A DNA stretch of 64,000 nt from JAGQPD01 sp020426865. GTDB lineage: Bacteria; Planctomycetota; Planctomycetia; Pirellulales; Pirellulaceae. The notes under the pieces were generated by a model, which was not told the origin of the DNA, made no database searches, and saw only the letters and a program-made list of their open reading frames with translations. The position numbers were made by a program, and so were the translations under genes. Location of the stretch: positions 735,808 through 799,807 of the forward strand of contig JAWKTN010000006.1 in assembly GCA_041399065.1 (NCBI GenBank). Reading direction: 5' to 3'. Below are positions 36,743 through 45,721 of the stretch, piece by piece (the stretch's first letter is position 1; every line of letters begins with the position of its first letter).

Positions 36743-38527
36743 ATGACGCCTGCCGATATGAAGACGCTCCTGCTACATAACTGTTGGCTCATCGCGCTGG
36801 CACTCATTGTGACAACGAAATCTGCCACAACGAGTTCTGCCACTGAGCTGCCGATTGCCGTCACGCCATCACGAGGAATCTACCGCGAGCCGGTTACGGT
36901 GACAATCACGACAACCGACGACGTTAGCAGCGGGTCGACCATCTACTACTCCACAGATGGCACCATACCAACACCCGCCACAGGCATTCGCTACGGATCG
37001 CCGCTGCAAGTTGCTGATACGACTGTTCTGCGTGTGGTCGCGTACGCCGCGGATGGTACCAAGTCACAGTGTGTGACCACGACTTATCTTTTTCCTGAGG
37101 CCATGCTGCGGCAAGAGGGGGATGATCAACCGCGACACTGGGGAGAACGCGAAGGGCGACCGGTACCGGCTGACTATTCCATCGACGCGAATATTGTCCA
37201 ATTCTCGACGAACCGAGATCGCCTATTGAAAAGTCTTACTGAATTGGCCGTTGTATCGCTTGTGCTCGATCCATATGATCTGTTGGATAGCGAGCACGGC
37301 ATCTACGCCAATCCGACCGAACGTGGGGTTACATGGGAACGGCCCGCTTCGATGGAAATTCTTCTGCCGGCATCAAGTGACCAGAATGGTGCGAACGCTG
37401 ATAAAAGCTCCGAGCAGACAAAGCTGCGAAACGTTCAGGCCGATTGTGGCTTGCGAATCCAAGGTGGATGGAATCGGCGCCCCGAAGAAAGTCCCAAACA
37501 CTCGCTGCGATTGCTATTTAAACGGCGTTACGGACCGTCCGAGCTCAACTTCCCGCTCTTCCCGGCCGATGTTCTCCCACCAGATGCGTCCGCCAGCCAA
37601 CAAACGACAACTAGCTTCGACACACTCATCTTGCGTGGCGGGAACAACAATTCGTGGTTGCATCGAGGCGGCAATGAACGCTTGCGAGCCGACTACATTC
37701 GCGATCAATGGATGCGCGATACGTACGCAAGTATGGGACATGTATCGGCACGTGGGAGATACGTGCATGTACTGCTCAATGGTCTCTATTGGGGCGTCTA
37801 CAATTTGTGTGAGCGCCCAAGTGCACCCTTTTTAGCAACCCATTTTGGCGGCGACAAAGACGACTACGATGCAAGAAACGGCGATAAGATGGTCGACGGC
37901 GACGACCGAGCCTGGCAGGAACTGATGTCGCTCGTCAATCAAGGAATCCACTCAGATGGCGAATACGTGGCGATTTGCTCGCGACTGGATATCGTCAGTT
38001 TCGCCGATTTCATGCTGCTCAATCTCTACGGCGCCAATGCCGACTACGATGGCGCCTCCAATTGGTACGCCGGGCGAAACCACAAAGAAAACGGCCCTTA
38101 CCGTTTTTTTGTTTGGGACGGTGAGCGAACGAACGAAGACGCAACAAACAACACGATCGAATACGACTGCGACCAGTGCCCGGCGCGCATTTTTCAGCGT
38201 TTACGCCAGTGGCCTCCCTTTCGGCAACTCTTTCGGCAACGGGTACAACTCCACTGCACTGGCGGCGGCGTACTCACGCCTCAAGCGGCGGCCGAGCGAT
38301 TTGCGTTTCGCGCACGCCAAATCGAAAACGCCGTCGTGGCCGAGTCAGCTCGGTGGGGCGACTATCGACTGATCGTTCATCAACACGAAACCGGCCCCTA
38401 CCTTCGCTACTCCGCCGACGCACATTGGCGAGTGGAAATCGATCGCTTGATGCGTGAGTACTTTCCAAGAAGAACCGGGATCTTAGTGGAACAATTGAAG
38501 AAAGTCGACTTGGCAGACGGGCTGTGA
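36743..38527 (+). CDS. exported CotH-kinase family protein
   Basis: 594 residues if started at ATG 36743; ATG 36758 (MKTLLLHNCWLIALALIV) is nearly as good and neither has a Shine-Dalgarno. The frame to 36704 passes through a 14-bp direct repeat (gcctccgcccacat). After a signal peptide comes a chitobiase/FN3-like domain (about 35-110; YYSTDGTIPTPATG), then a CotH kinase region (about 170-520): CGLRIQGGWNRRPEESPKHSLRL is split here by landmarks RIQGGWNR, PKHSLRLLFK, TLILRGGNNNSWLH, DYIRDQWMRDTYASMGH, YVHVLLNGLYWGVYNLCERP and YRFFVWDGERTNED. Bacterial CotH-like proteins are atypical kinases; exported planctomycete members have unknown substrates. Confidence 0.88.
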   Translation: MTPADMKTLLLHNCWLIALALIVTTKSATTSSATELPIAVTPSRGIYREPVTVTITTTDDVSSGSTIYYSTDGTIPTPATGIRYGSPLQVADTTVLRVVAYAADGTKSQCVTTTYLFPEAMLRQEGDDQPRHWGEREGRPVPADYSIDANIVQFSTNRDRLLKSLTELAVVSLVLDPYDLLDSEHGIYANPTERGVTWERPASMEILLPASSDQNGANADKSSEQTKLRNVQADCGLRIQGGWNRRPEESPKHSLRLLFKRRYGPSELNFPLFPADVLPPDASASQQTTTSFDTLILRGGNNNSWLHRGGNERLRADYIRDQWMRDTYASMGHVSARGRYVHVLLNGLYWGVYNLCERPSAPFLATHFGGDKDDYDARNGDKMVDGDDRAWQELMSLVNQGIHSDGEYVAICSRLDIVSFADFMLLNLYGANADYDGASNWYAGRNHKENGPYRFFVWDGERTNEDATNNTIEYDCDQCPARIFQRLRQWPPFRQLFRQRVQLHCTGGGVLTPQAAAERFAFRARQIENAVVAESARWGDYRLIVHQHETGPYLRYSADAHWRVEIDRLMREYFPRRTGILVEQLKKVDLADGL

Positions 38528-38599
38528 TTGCACCACACACATCTCCGTGACACTCCTCCATGTCGCCGCAACTCCTTTTGGGGAAGAGAGGCAACGTGG

Positions 38600-38857
38600 T
38601 TACCCGGATATCGCCTCACGTTGCAGTTCCACCTTCGAAACGCGATAGCCGGCGCGTTCCACATCCGCGATTGCCGACGATATGGCCGCCTGAAGCGATT
38701 CGGCCGCACGTTCAAACAGCAATTCTATCCCGTCAATGTGCCCACGAATCGCTGCGTCGGTACATCCCGCATTTCCGAGCGAGTCTGTCGCGTCAAGCGT
38801 TTCTTCAAACGTCATTTGCGGAGCTGGCACGATCACACTGAATCGATATTCGCTCAT
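38600..38857 (-). CDS. small protein, antitoxin-like partner of a two-gene pair
   Basis: 85 residues from ATG 38857; GGGAG and AAGG lie upstream. The sequence MSEYRFSVIVPAP, LGNAGCTDAAIRGHIDGIEL, FERAAESLQAAISSAIADVE and AGYRVSKVELQRE has the form of a widespread small protein family (alternating beta strand, a Gly-Cys-x-Asp turn, then one long helix) that occurs directly downstream of a short basic, Cys/His-containing protein. That partner is present here, ending 16 bp upstream. The arrangement resembles a toxin-antitoxin module, but I know no tested function; this is inference from layout and size. Confidence 0.65.
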   Translation of the reverse strand: MSEYRFSVIVPAPQMTFEETLDATDSLGNAGCTDAAIRGHIDGIELLFERAAESLQAAISSAIADVERAGYRVSKVELQREAISG

Positions 38858-38873
38858 CACCTTGATTCTCCCG

Positions 38874-39059
38874 TCATTCTCCGGGGCACCGGTCAACAGT
38901 TCGCCGAACGTCTCGCGCATGGCCTTCCGGATTCCGGGGCGGAGAATATACGGACATCCAACACTCTCGGTGGCCAAATTGGCAATAAATCACGCCCCAC
39001 GCATGCGCCCGTCCGCTTGACTTGCGGATCGTCCAACCCTGCTGTCCGGCGTACTCCAA
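38874..39059 (-). CDS. small HicA/RelE-sized basic protein, toxin-like, probable 5' frameshift
   Basis: 61 residues from TTG 39059: LEYAGQQGWTIRKSSGRAHA, WGVIYCQFGHRECWMSVYSP, PRNPEGHARDVRRTVDRCPG. Cys and His pairs (YC, GHREC, HARD, RCP) could bind metal. The frame can be read backward as NIREALEYAG, the expected N-terminus of this family, but it has no ATG/GTG before a TGA. An ATG with AAGGGC before it lies at 39096 in the next frame (MTDHPNKQ…). A single indel between about 39066 and 39080 would restore one 72-75-residue protein, so the gene is probably inactive or wrongly sequenced there. It is the first gene of a two-gene pair. Confidence 0.55.
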   Translation of the reverse strand: MEYAGQQGWTIRKSSGRAHAWGVIYCQFGHRECWMSVYSPPRNPEGHARDVRRTVDRCPGE

Positions 39060-39162
39060 GGCTTCCCGGATGTTGCTTGTTAGGATGGTCCGTCATGCCC
39101 TTGAGCCTTTCCCTAATCGATTCGTGAGGGCTTCTCCATTATACTATTTGAAGAGAGTTGAG

Positions 39163-41802
39163 CTATGGCATCACTTCCCATTCCAGGATACCGCCGGAAA
39201 AACCCTGCTGCAAAGCTACTTCCAGGCGCAACGCATCGGTGGTCACGGAGGGAAAGAGGATTTCGTTGAAGCGGTCGGCCGCCACTGGATAGTCTGGCCC
39301 ATCGCTAACGGCGACCCATTGATCGTCTCGGCGATACAACAGCTTCCAACTGGCTGGTACACGACATTGGCCACGCCCCGTATCGTCAAACCAATAGACA
39401 CGCACTCCGTCGACCGTCCGAGGCTTTTCGAAATCGTATTGCACCCATTCGGCACTCCCTCGGCGCGGCCACCAGGTAAACCGAGGTACGGAATGATCCC
39501 CCGAGCTCTCCGGCTGCATGCCGTCACTTAGCGCATCGACCGTGTCTCCCTCGAACGTATGTGACGAAGTCGCCTTGTAGCGAGGCGGCTGGGGCAACTG
39601 CGGTTTCTGCCAGCGATGCGACGTCGCCGGGTCACCGATCGTCGGAAACGATGCTATTCGCAGGCGTGCAGCACCCATCGGTACCAGCATCACAGACTCG
39701 ACGGGCTCCTCTGATACCACAGGACTGTCTTGAAGCGGAGCACAAAGCCCGTACCGATCAAGCGTCCATTCGGGAACCTTCCTGGCCTGAGCCACGATCG
39801 TCACCGGTGCGTCAGCCAACGTATAGGGAAAACCAGTGGACGGCCAACCATGTTTGAGAACCGTGAACGATCCAGCCGGATCGCGTGTATCCAACACCAG
39901 TCCGTAGTTCCAAGCGCTGGCCGGGTGGATTTCGTACGACGGCCATTGTGACTTGTCAACGCCAGGTTGCCATTTTGAATCGCCGATCGCCGTTTCGTCG
40001 CTTTCCTTGCGGACCAGCCGCTCGTCGATCTTCAGCGAGAACGTCAGCGGACCGTAATCAACGCTGACACTATTGTGATTCTTCGCCCAAGTCCGTACCC
40101 GCACCGCCATGGGCAAGGACAATGTAACCTTGTCACCGTTTTTCCATTTCCGATTCAATCGGCAGAACTGCCCCGCGACCATTTTCACGTCGCTCGGAGC
40201 ATCGTTGATCTGCAAGCGAGGTTCCTCACACCACGACGGCACACGAAAATACAGCGGAAACTGAACTTCGTGATCCAATCCAACAACAAAACGAATCGTT
40301 TCTTCAAACGGATAGTGCGTCTCTTCGGTGATCCGCACCGTCTCCCCACTCGCAACTTTCGCCGTGACATCGCTGGCACAATACATTGCGGCACACAGGC
40401 CGTTGTCGGGCGTTGCCATCCACAGGTGTTTGGCAAAATAGGGCCATCCATGCGAGTGATTGTGTTGGCAGCAGCGGGACGAGAACGGGTTCATCATCAA
40501 AAATGGTCCGGCGTTATGAATGCCCGGTGCGTGGTTTTTGCTATCGCTGAGCACGTGATTGGGAGCGGTCAAATACCGCAGCGATCGGAAATCGGGCATG
40601 ACTGCGGCCGGGTATGTGTTGAATGCCACGTCCTCACAGTGGTCACCCCAGGCAGCATCGCCGGTGAATGAGAGCATCAACTCATCGGACAACATTTGCT
40701 CGACGGCCCCACACGTTTCGATGGCCTGCCGTGGGTCGTCTGCACCGGGGCGGGCGACTTCGTCTGCGCCGAACATTCCGCCCGGCACCTGGCCATAGAG
40801 TCGTCGCATATTGTTGTGCACGTCGTACGAAAATTGCAAGAACTGCCGATCGCCAGATTGACGATAATATGTCGCTGGCTCGCGAAATGCTTCGGCAACG
40901 TTTACGTTGTGCCAATCCGGAAGCGTCGCATGCTGCGACCATCGGGCAGTACGGCGGTGGATCTTTTCGCCGAGTTCCAGCAACTGATCATCCCCCGTGA
41001 TATTGTAGAGCCACTGCACCATGTACAGATTGTCGCCCCCTCGCATACGCTGCCAGTACTCTACCAGAAAGGCGTCGTCCGGCACGGTCAGCTGATGATG
41101 AAAGTACCTGGTCATCAAATCGATCACGCGTTGGTCGCCGGAGTGTTCGTAGTACGTTTGCAGGCAATAGAGCATGACCATATTGGCCCAATAGTCGCGA
41201 GCGCCACTGGCGAACCGCTGGTCGGGGCCGAAATCCCCATTGGCTCGCTGGCTGTTCAACACCGCCTCGATCCAAACGTGGCTTTCCGAAATCATCTTGT
41301 CGTCTTCGAGCAAATACGCGATCAGAATGTAGCCACGCAGCCAGTACGGCACTTCCTCCCAGCCATACTCACCCTTGCCATTGTCACTGAGCCATGCATT
41401 ACCGTCCTTCTGCAACCAAGCACTGATTTCACCCAAGTGGCCGGTCAGACCATCGCGTTGACGTTCGATATACTCTCGCAACCACCCGCGCGGCTTAACC
41501 GCTCCAATCGGAAGCGGCACCAGCGGACTGGGGACAAGCGGCTCGCGATTGGTATTGTAGAACGCGTTTTTCCCGACGGCGGACAGCAAATCGGGCGTTG
41601 GATGCGGAGACGGAATGGTGGCCAATTCGTTTGCCGCCGGGCTCGCCAACTGCGGTGCGGCCGCCGGCTGTGCGCCTGCCTCGTCTGGCAGCGATCCACC
41701 AGCAATGCCAATCGCCAACGCCAACAGCGTCGACAAAGTAACACACGTTCGGAAAAACCTATTGTTCAGCACATTCGCCGCTCCAAATGTCAATCTGCAC
41801 AT
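39163..41802 (-). CDS. exported GH127/DUF1680 glycosidase (beta-L-arabinofuranosidase-like)
   Basis: 879 residues from ATG 41802 (GAGGCGGG upstream), giving a signal peptide TCVTLSTLLALAIGIAGG; the frame to 42084 overlaps the permease gene. The DUF1680 catalytic region spans about 95-700. The metal/nucleophile ligands of characterised GH127 enzymes are all visible: ETC (E362, C364) and a CC pair (C444, C445, in SSRCCQHNHSHGW). GH127 uses a zinc-bound cysteine nucleophile on beta-L-arabinofuranosides. About 130 C-terminal residues (SHTFEGDTVDALSDGMQPES…) form a beta-sandwich, probably carbohydrate binding. The gene follows a sugar ABC importer on the same strand by 143 bp, so released pentose may be its cargo (inference). 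Confidence 0.9.
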   Translation of the reverse strand: MCRLTFGAANVLNNRFFRTCVTLSTLLALAIGIAGGSLPDEAGAQPAAAPQLASPAANELATIPSPHPTPDLLSAVGKNAFYNTNREPLVPSPLVPLPIGAVKPRGWLREYIERQRDGLTGHLGEISAWLQKDGNAWLSDNGKGEYGWEEVPYWLRGYILIAYLLEDDKMISESHVWIEAVLNSQRANGDFGPDQRFASGARDYWANMVMLYCLQTYYEHSGDQRVIDLMTRYFHHQLTVPDDAFLVEYWQRMRGGDNLYMVQWLYNITGDDQLLELGEKIHRRTARWSQHATLPDWHNVNVAEAFREPATYYRQSGDRQFLQFSYDVHNNMRRLYGQVPGGMFGADEVARPGADDPRQAIETCGAVEQMLSDELMLSFTGDAAWGDHCEDVAFNTYPAAVMPDFRSLRYLTAPNHVLSDSKNHAPGIHNAGPFLMMNPFSSRCCQHNHSHGWPYFAKHLWMATPDNGLCAAMYCASDVTAKVASGETVRITEETHYPFEETIRFVVGLDHEVQFPLYFRVPSWCEEPRLQINDAPSDVKMVAGQFCRLNRKWKNGDKVTLSLPMAVRVRTWAKNHNSVSVDYGPLTFSLKIDERLVRKESDETAIGDSKWQPGVDKSQWPSYEIHPASAWNYGLVLDTRDPAGSFTVLKHGWPSTGFPYTLADAPVTIVAQARKVPEWTLDRYGLCAPLQDSPVVSEEPVESVMLVPMGAARLRIASFPTIGDPATSHRWQKPQLPQPPRYKATSSHTFEGDTVDALSDGMQPESSGDHSVPRFTWWPRRGSAEWVQYDFEKPRTVDGVRVYWFDDTGRGQCRVPASWKLLYRRDDQWVAVSDGPDYPVAADRFNEILFPSVTTDALRLEVALQQGFSGGILEWEVMP

Positions 41803-41945
41803 GACCCGCCTCACTTTGCTCGAGATCCGGCACTGATTACGTTGGCGTCCACCCCGTCTATCGGCCAACCCCATTAGAATATACCGGGAACAGCAAGCAA
41901 CAAGCCGTAGCGCAGCGCATTGGATCCCCCCATCATTCAACACCA

Positions 41946-43010
41946 TCACGGGCTGCGACTTTGTAGCCAACGGAACAGCCATTCCGGTGATCCTTCTCGC
42001 AATCGATCCATCGTGACGGCGATGACGATGATCGCGCCGATGATGATCAATTGATAAGGATTGGGAATCGACAGCTGGTCGCATCCGCTACGGATTGCTG
42101 CCATGATCATTGCACCGGTCACCGTACCGAGCACGGACCCTCGCCCGCCGCTCAAGCTGCCGCCGCCAACAACGACGGCGGCGATCACTTGCAATTCCAG
42201 CCCCACACCCTCGCTGGGGTTGCCGTTTTTGATATTTGCGAAATGGTAAACGCCTCCAACGGCAACGAAGAATCCAGCGATGGTATAGACAAGGATCTTG
42301 GTGAGCGGAATATTGATACCGCAGAGTCGGGCGGTGGATTCATTGGATCCGATCGCAAACACGCTGCGGCCAAACACCGTGTATCGCAACAACACCGCCA
42401 CGAAACACGCGAGGACCAACGCGAACAAAACACTGCGTGGAATATTGGGCAACCATCCGTAATAGACATCGGGCTTGCCCGTCGAGCAGAGATCAATCAG
42501 CCAGGCGGGAATATTCTCGCGTGGCGGAAAGACCGTCGATTCGCCCGAAAGGATTTGGCCGATGCCCAGATAGATCGTCATGGATCCGAGCGTCACGATA
42601 AACGGGACGACGCGCAATGTACTGATGATTGTGCCGTTGGCCGCACCACACGCGCATCCTACCAACAACACGACGGGAACCGCAGCCATGTAGGAAACAT
42701 CGTTCTTCAGCAAAATTGCCAACGCTGTCGCGCACAGCGTGAGCGCCGTACCAGCGGACAGGTCGATCCCCCCAGCAATAATGATGATCGTCATACCTAG
42801 CGCTGGGACGGCTACGAGAGACGCCGAGTTCAACATGACACGGGCGTTGCGCATGGAAAGGAATCGTCCGCTGCCCCAGAGGTTATCGGCAAGGGTAAAA
42901 AGTATGAGAATTACGAACAGGGCCACGACTGGTCCGAGGTCGGACCACAAGATCAGCTGAATCGCACGGACAAGCGGATTGCGTTTTGATTTCAAGTTGG
43001 TTGCTGACAT
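41946..43010 (-). CDS. sugar ABC transporter permease (RbsC family)
   Basis: 354 residues from ATG 43010. Eight to ten hydrophobic segments with RbsC landmarks: LNSASLVAVPALGMTIIIIAGGIDLSAG (in pieces: GMTIIIIAGGIDLSAG), GAANGTIISTLRVVPFIVTLGSMTIYLG in pieces, SNESTARLCGINIPLTKILVYTIAGF in pieces, and VVVGGGSLSGGRGSVLGT near the C-terminus. These define the BPD_transp_2 permease family for ribose, xylose, arabinose and related sugars. It lies in the inner membrane as the pore of the importer. Gene order on the minus strand is binding protein, ATPase, permease, GH127, with gaps of 41, 76 and 143 bp, consistent with one operon. Confidence 0.95.
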   Translation of the reverse strand: MSATNLKSKRNPLVRAIQLILWSDLGPVVALFVILILFTLADNLWGSGRFLSMRNARVMLNSASLVAVPALGMTIIIIAGGIDLSAGTALTLCATALAILLKNDVSYMAAVPVVLLVGCACGAANGTIISTLRVVPFIVTLGSMTIYLGIGQILSGESTVFPPRENIPAWLIDLCSTGKPDVYYGWLPNIPRSVLFALVLACFVAVLLRYTVFGRSVFAIGSNESTARLCGINIPLTKILVYTIAGFFVAVGGVYHFANIKNGNPSEGVGLELQVIAAVVVGGGSLSGGRGSVLGTVTGAMIMAAIRSGCDQLSIPNPYQLIIIGAIIVIAVTMDRLREGSPEWLFRWLQSRSP

Positions 43011-43086
43011 CAGTTCTCTATTAGATCATTTGTCCTTGGGGACCAAACGCGATGGAAGCCTAGAACGTACCATACGTTGGACGTTG

Positions 43087-44598
43087 CTATGCATCAATTC
43101 CCCCTCCATCGATTTCGATCGCGCACTCCATAACCGACTCCTCCGTCCACTGCGACGTTTCGCGAACATCTCGCAGACGGCCGCGCGCCATGACGCCGAT
43201 ACGATCGCACACCGCGAGTAATTCAGGCAAGTACGAGCTTACAAACACGATCGTCTTGCCTTGTGCTGCCAATTCGCCCATCAGCCGATAAATCTCTGCC
43301 TTGGTCCCTACGTCAATCCCTTTGGTTGGTTCGTCCAACAGCAGGATATCCGCGTTCTGGTGCAGAATACGGGCAATGGCGACTTTCTGTTGATTGCCAC
43401 CCGACAAGTCGGAAATCGCTTGGTGTCCGTGGCGGGCTTTCACCTCCAGGCGGGCCATCAATTCGGCGACGGCTTTGCCGCGCTTCTTCAAATCAAGCAA
43501 CCCCAATTTCGTATACGGGGCGAGGTTGCTAAGCGTCATATTGTCAATGATCGACAGTTCTTGCGCAAGCCCTTCACTTTTGCGATCTTCGGAGACCAAG
43601 CCGATGCCGCGTGTCATGCGAGCACGCAGCGAATGCCCCGCCGCTTGACCGTCAACGTAAACAACACCGGTACGACAGTAGTCCAAGCCCACGATACACC
43701 GCAGCAACTCGGTGCGTCCGGCTCCTACCAAACCGGCGACACCGAAAATCTCCCCCCGCCGCAGTTGCACGGTGACTTCCAAAGGGGAACTCTGCCCGCT
43801 GAGATCCTCGACCCGCACCCACGGCTCACCCGGGGTGTGCGGAACCTTGGGAAACAAATCAGCAACGTCGCGTCCCACCATGCAGGCGACAATCTGTGCA
43901 TCGGTTACTTCGTCGATGACTCCGCCGCCAGCGTTATGGCCATCGCGAAGAACCGTGTATGTGTCACAGATATCCCGCACTTCCTCCAGGAAATGGCTGA
44001 TATAAACCACGCCGATCCCGGTTTCCCGCAAGCGACGAATGATCTCGAACAACCGCTCCACATCGTGCTTCGGCAACGAACTTGTGGGTTCATCAAATAA
44101 GATGATCTTCGCATTGCTGGCCAACGCACGAGCGATCTCGATTAACTGTTGCTGAGCCACTGACAGGGCCCCGACAATAGCCTTCGGACTCAGTTCACCA
44201 AGCCCCACGGTTTGCAGCGCGTCAAGCACTCTGGGGCGCAGCCGTCCCCGCAATAATGTGCCCCATCCAGTCCCCGCCTGACCGAGCAAAATATTATCTT
44301 CGACGGTCAAGTCCGGCGCCAGATTCAATTCCTGGTAAATCATCGCCACGCCAGCAGCCCGTGCATCGTGCGGATTGGCCGGTCGAAACAGGTGACCCGC
44401 GATCCGCATCTCACCACGGTCGGCATGATGCGCCCCACTGAGAATCTTCAGCAGCGTGCTCTTCCCCGCACCGTTTTCGCCAACGAGGGCCAGTACCTTG
44501 CCAGCTACCACGGACAACGACACGTCGCTCAATGCCTGCGTCGGACCAAAGGCCTTGCTAACGCCGACCATTTCCAACAAGGGAACGTCTGGGTTCAT
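43087..44598 (-). CDS. sugar ABC transporter ATP-binding protein (RbsA family, double NBD)
   Basis: 503 residues from ATG 44598. Two fused nucleotide-binding domains. First: Walker A GENGAGKST (about 37-45), signature LSVAQQQLIEIARAL (V for the canonical G), Walker B IILFDEPTSSL. Second: degenerate Walker A GLVGAGRTEL, normal signature LSGGNQQKVAIARIL and Walker B ILLLDEPTKGID. The asymmetry (complete Walker A in the first, perfect signature in the second) is normal for RbsA/XylG/MglA proteins. It powers the RbsC-type permease encoded next. The specific sugar is not readable from this subunit. Confidence 0.96.
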   Translation of the reverse strand: MNPDVPLLEMVGVSKAFGPTQALSDVSLSVVAGKVLALVGENGAGKSTLLKILSGAHHADRGEMRIAGHLFRPANPHDARAAGVAMIYQELNLAPDLTVEDNILLGQAGTGWGTLLRGRLRPRVLDALQTVGLGELSPKAIVGALSVAQQQLIEIARALASNAKIILFDEPTSSLPKHDVERLFEIIRRLRETGIGVVYISHFLEEVRDICDTYTVLRDGHNAGGGVIDEVTDAQIVACMVGRDVADLFPKVPHTPGEPWVRVEDLSGQSSPLEVTVQLRRGEIFGVAGLVGAGRTELLRCIVGLDYCRTGVVYVDGQAAGHSLRARMTRGIGLVSEDRKSEGLAQELSIIDNMTLSNLAPYTKLGLLDLKKRGKAVAELMARLEVKARHGHQAISDLSGGNQQKVAIARILHQNADILLLDEPTKGIDVGTKAEIYRLMGELAAQGKTIVFVSSYLPELLAVCDRIGVMARGRLRDVRETSQWTEESVMECAIEIDGGGIDA

Positions 44599-44639
44599 GG
44601 CAATCGATATTCAGCAACTCGAAAAGGTGAATGCGCCGC

Positions 44640-45629
44640 CTATTCGCCAAACAACTTCGGTTTCAGCAGCGTCTGGTACCGCTCTTCTTCCATATTCTCG
44701 GCCGTAGCGACATACTCGCCCGTCGAGATGAACTTCTCGGGTGCTTCACCTTTCAAGTGGGCTGCCATAGTCTTGACAGCCATGTATCCCATCTGCACCG
44801 GGTCCTGCAGGACGATTCCTGAACATGAGCCATCCTTCATCGCGTCGATCAAAGAATCACTCGGATCAAACGCAATGAATTTGACCGTCTTGTCGTGCCC
44901 CGTGTTCCGCAAGGCCTCAAGCGTACCGTTGGCATTCGGCTCGCAGACAGCAAAGATCCCATTGAGCGACTGACCATGGACCTGCAATAACTGCTCTACC
45001 TTCGCCTTGGCACTCGATGCGTTCTCCTCGCCATATTGGTCCGAAGATACAACCGTGATATCTGGATACTCGCTAATGCCATCCAAAAATCCTTGCTCTC
45101 GCTGTTCCGTGCTCTCGCTGCCCGCACGATAGCGAAGCAGGATTACATTTCCTTTTTCGCCAATCGCGTACGCCATTTGCTTGGCAGCCAACTTGCCTCC
45201 CTGATAATTGTCCGTGGCGACGTAACTTACGTAACCGGCCCCTTCCCCCAGACCGCTATCAAAAATGACAACCGGAATCCCTTCGTCGTCGGCTTCGTTG
45301 ACAACGTCCACCAGACCCTGCGAATGATTGGGAGCCAGACAAATGCCATCGACCTGCTGCGTGATCATGTTCTTGACCACTTCCACCTGGCTGGCCGTGT
45401 CGCTCTCCTTGATCGGCCCCTTCCAGACAACTTCGACGTTGCCTAACTCTTGAGCAGCTTTTTCGGCACCGAAATGGACCGACTTCCAGAACTCATGGCT
45501 CGTCCCCTTTGGAACTACCGCAAACCGAAGCTTCCCTGACCCGGCCCCACTTCCCGAGCCCTGCTCCTTTGCCGTATTGCAACCGACTAGCAACAGGATA
45601 GACAACAATAGCAGCGTTCTTCTTGGCAC
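44640..45629 (-). CDS. sugar ABC transporter substrate-binding lipoprotein (RbsB family)
   Basis: 329 residues from GTG 45629, supported by AGGTGG about 9 nt upstream. A lipoprotein signal LLLLSILLLVGCN (Cys 17) is followed by a Ser/Gly linker and a periplasmic-binding-protein type I fold: LRFAVVPKGTSHEFWKSVHFG, VVWKGPIKESDTASQVEVVKN in pieces, QQVDGICLAPNHSQGLVDVV, IPVVIFDSGL, YVATDNYQGGKLAAKQMA, RAGSESTEQREQGFLDGI, GIFAVCEPNANGTLEALR and VKFIAFDPSD. It captures a sugar in the periplasm for the RbsA/RbsC-type importer. It starts 92 bp after the stop of the malate synthase/isocitrate lyase gene, with no clear terminator between. Confidence 0.95.
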   Translation of the reverse strand: MPRRTLLLLSILLLVGCNTAKEQGSGSGAGSGKLRFAVVPKGTSHEFWKSVHFGAEKAAQELGNVEVVWKGPIKESDTASQVEVVKNMITQQVDGICLAPNHSQGLVDVVNEADDEGIPVVIFDSGLGEGAGYVSYVATDNYQGGKLAAKQMAYAIGEKGNVILLRYRAGSESTEQREQGFLDGISEYPDITVVSSDQYGEENASSAKAKVEQLLQVHGQSLNGIFAVCEPNANGTLEALRNTGHDKTVKFIAFDPSDSLIDAMKDGSCSGIVLQDPVQMGYMAVKTMAAHLKGEAPEKFISTGEYVATAENMEEERYQTLLKPKLFGE

Positions 45630-45721
45630 GACCGTCCCACCTTTCCTGTCAACGCATTTGGATCGCCAGCGAAAACTAGCATCGTATCACGCGAGGTGGA
45701 ACGGTTCAATCAGGTACGGGG

